Position numbers and translations under genes: made by a program. Shown here piece by piece: positions 63,720 through 64,000 of a DNA stretch of 64,000 nucleotides (position 1 is its first letter; every line of letters begins with the position of its first letter). Origin of the DNA: Acanthosepion esculentum. Taxonomy: Eukaryota > Mollusca > Cephalopoda > Sepiida > Sepiidae. The notes beneath the pieces were generated by a model. That model saw only the letters and a list, made by a program, of their open reading frames with translations, was not told where the DNA came from and searched no databases. The stretch spans positions 47,980,524 through 48,044,523 of the forward strand of contig OZ038508.1 of NCBI GenBank assembly GCA_964036315.1. The letters run 5' to 3'.

Positions 63720-64000
63720 TACGAAAAATTTGGTAATCCGTATAGGTAGTCCCAAGGAGGAAGAAATCCTGAGACCTCAATGTAAATTACCACCCCTCAT
63801 CTCTCTTCGTAAAGCCTAATTCTCTCTTTCTCTTTACTTCCCCTTCTTTCTTTCTTTTTTTATTGTTTTTCTATTTTCTCCCCCTTCCCTTTCAATATAT
63901 CACTTCCGTTAAGTTAACCGATTAAATAGGTCAATGTCTGGTTCCTCCTCCCCTAATACTAAGTATGATAGATAGAAATATTAAAATAAACCGTCTCTAA
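63715..64000. other. no gene recognised
   Basis: A pyrimidine-rich stretch (63800-63900) and otherwise unique-looking sequence to the window end. Confidence 0.4.

Overview
This window looks like animal, non-vertebrate nuclear DNA in which essentially everything recognisable is repetitive or mobile. The guess of a mollusc, perhaps a cephalopod, rests on the mix seen here: tRNA-headed SINEs, Jockey-type, RTE-type and R4/Dong-type LINE pieces, a Penelope-like RT, Ty3-type LTR pieces, mariners and very abundant (TA)n. That assignment is inference. I found no host protein-coding gene, rRNA or canonical tRNA.

Layout. 1-2235: (TA)n tracts, a SINE with a hammerhead ribozyme, a palindromic repeat and a dead Tc1/mariner-superfamily transposase. 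2236-17352: one 15 kb minisatellite of a 40-bp unit with nested kilobase duplications; decayed units and a small tRNA-like insertion border it to 17995. 18000-20600: four more SINE copies and a LINE 3' end. 20997-23310: R4/Dong-type endonuclease fragments separated by (AAT)n, then an RTE-type fragment. 24500-30600: a MITE, LINE tails, tandem and inverted repeats, long (TA)n. 30625-32262: a complete mariner with an internal tandem duplication. 33340-37990: LINE debris, two copies of a retroposon with an internal ~31-bp VNTR (one with a 14-bp target-site duplication), and a third R4/Dong-type fragment. 39087-39715: a pyrimidine-rich tandem repeat. 40455-45472: RTE and Jockey-type remnants and a deletion mariner lying inside an LTR-like unit. 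46991-53828: SINE copy 6, the largest VNTR retroposon, Ty3-type pieces with 111-bp LTRs, a second MITE. 54448-57490: the best preserved element, a Jockey-type LINE with an 804-codon open frame. 58638-60300: purine-rich DNA with an (AAAG)n/37-mer composite repeat. 61490-63280: Penelope-like RT motifs and one more LINE end.

How the parts interact. Autonomous elements (Jockey-type LINE, R4/Dong-type LINE, mariners, Ty3-type, Penelope-like) are nearly all broken. Non-autonomous units (hammerhead SINE, VNTR retroposon, MITE) probably borrowed their machinery. The simple repeats look partly like products of this activity: (TA)n abuts the 3' side of the hammerhead SINE and (AAT)n ends the R4/Dong-type copies.

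The strongest unusual signals are (1) a tRNA-headed SINE family, six copies, with a complete 43-nt type I hammerhead fold in the copy at 121-247 and a paired change in stem III in the copy at 19932-20075; (2) the 15 kb array, whose minus strand lacks stops in all three frames and so produces false giant ORFs; (3) R4/Dong-type fragments bounded on both sides by (AAT)n; (4) the VNTR retroposon; (5) a mariner whose DNA-binding half is duplicated.
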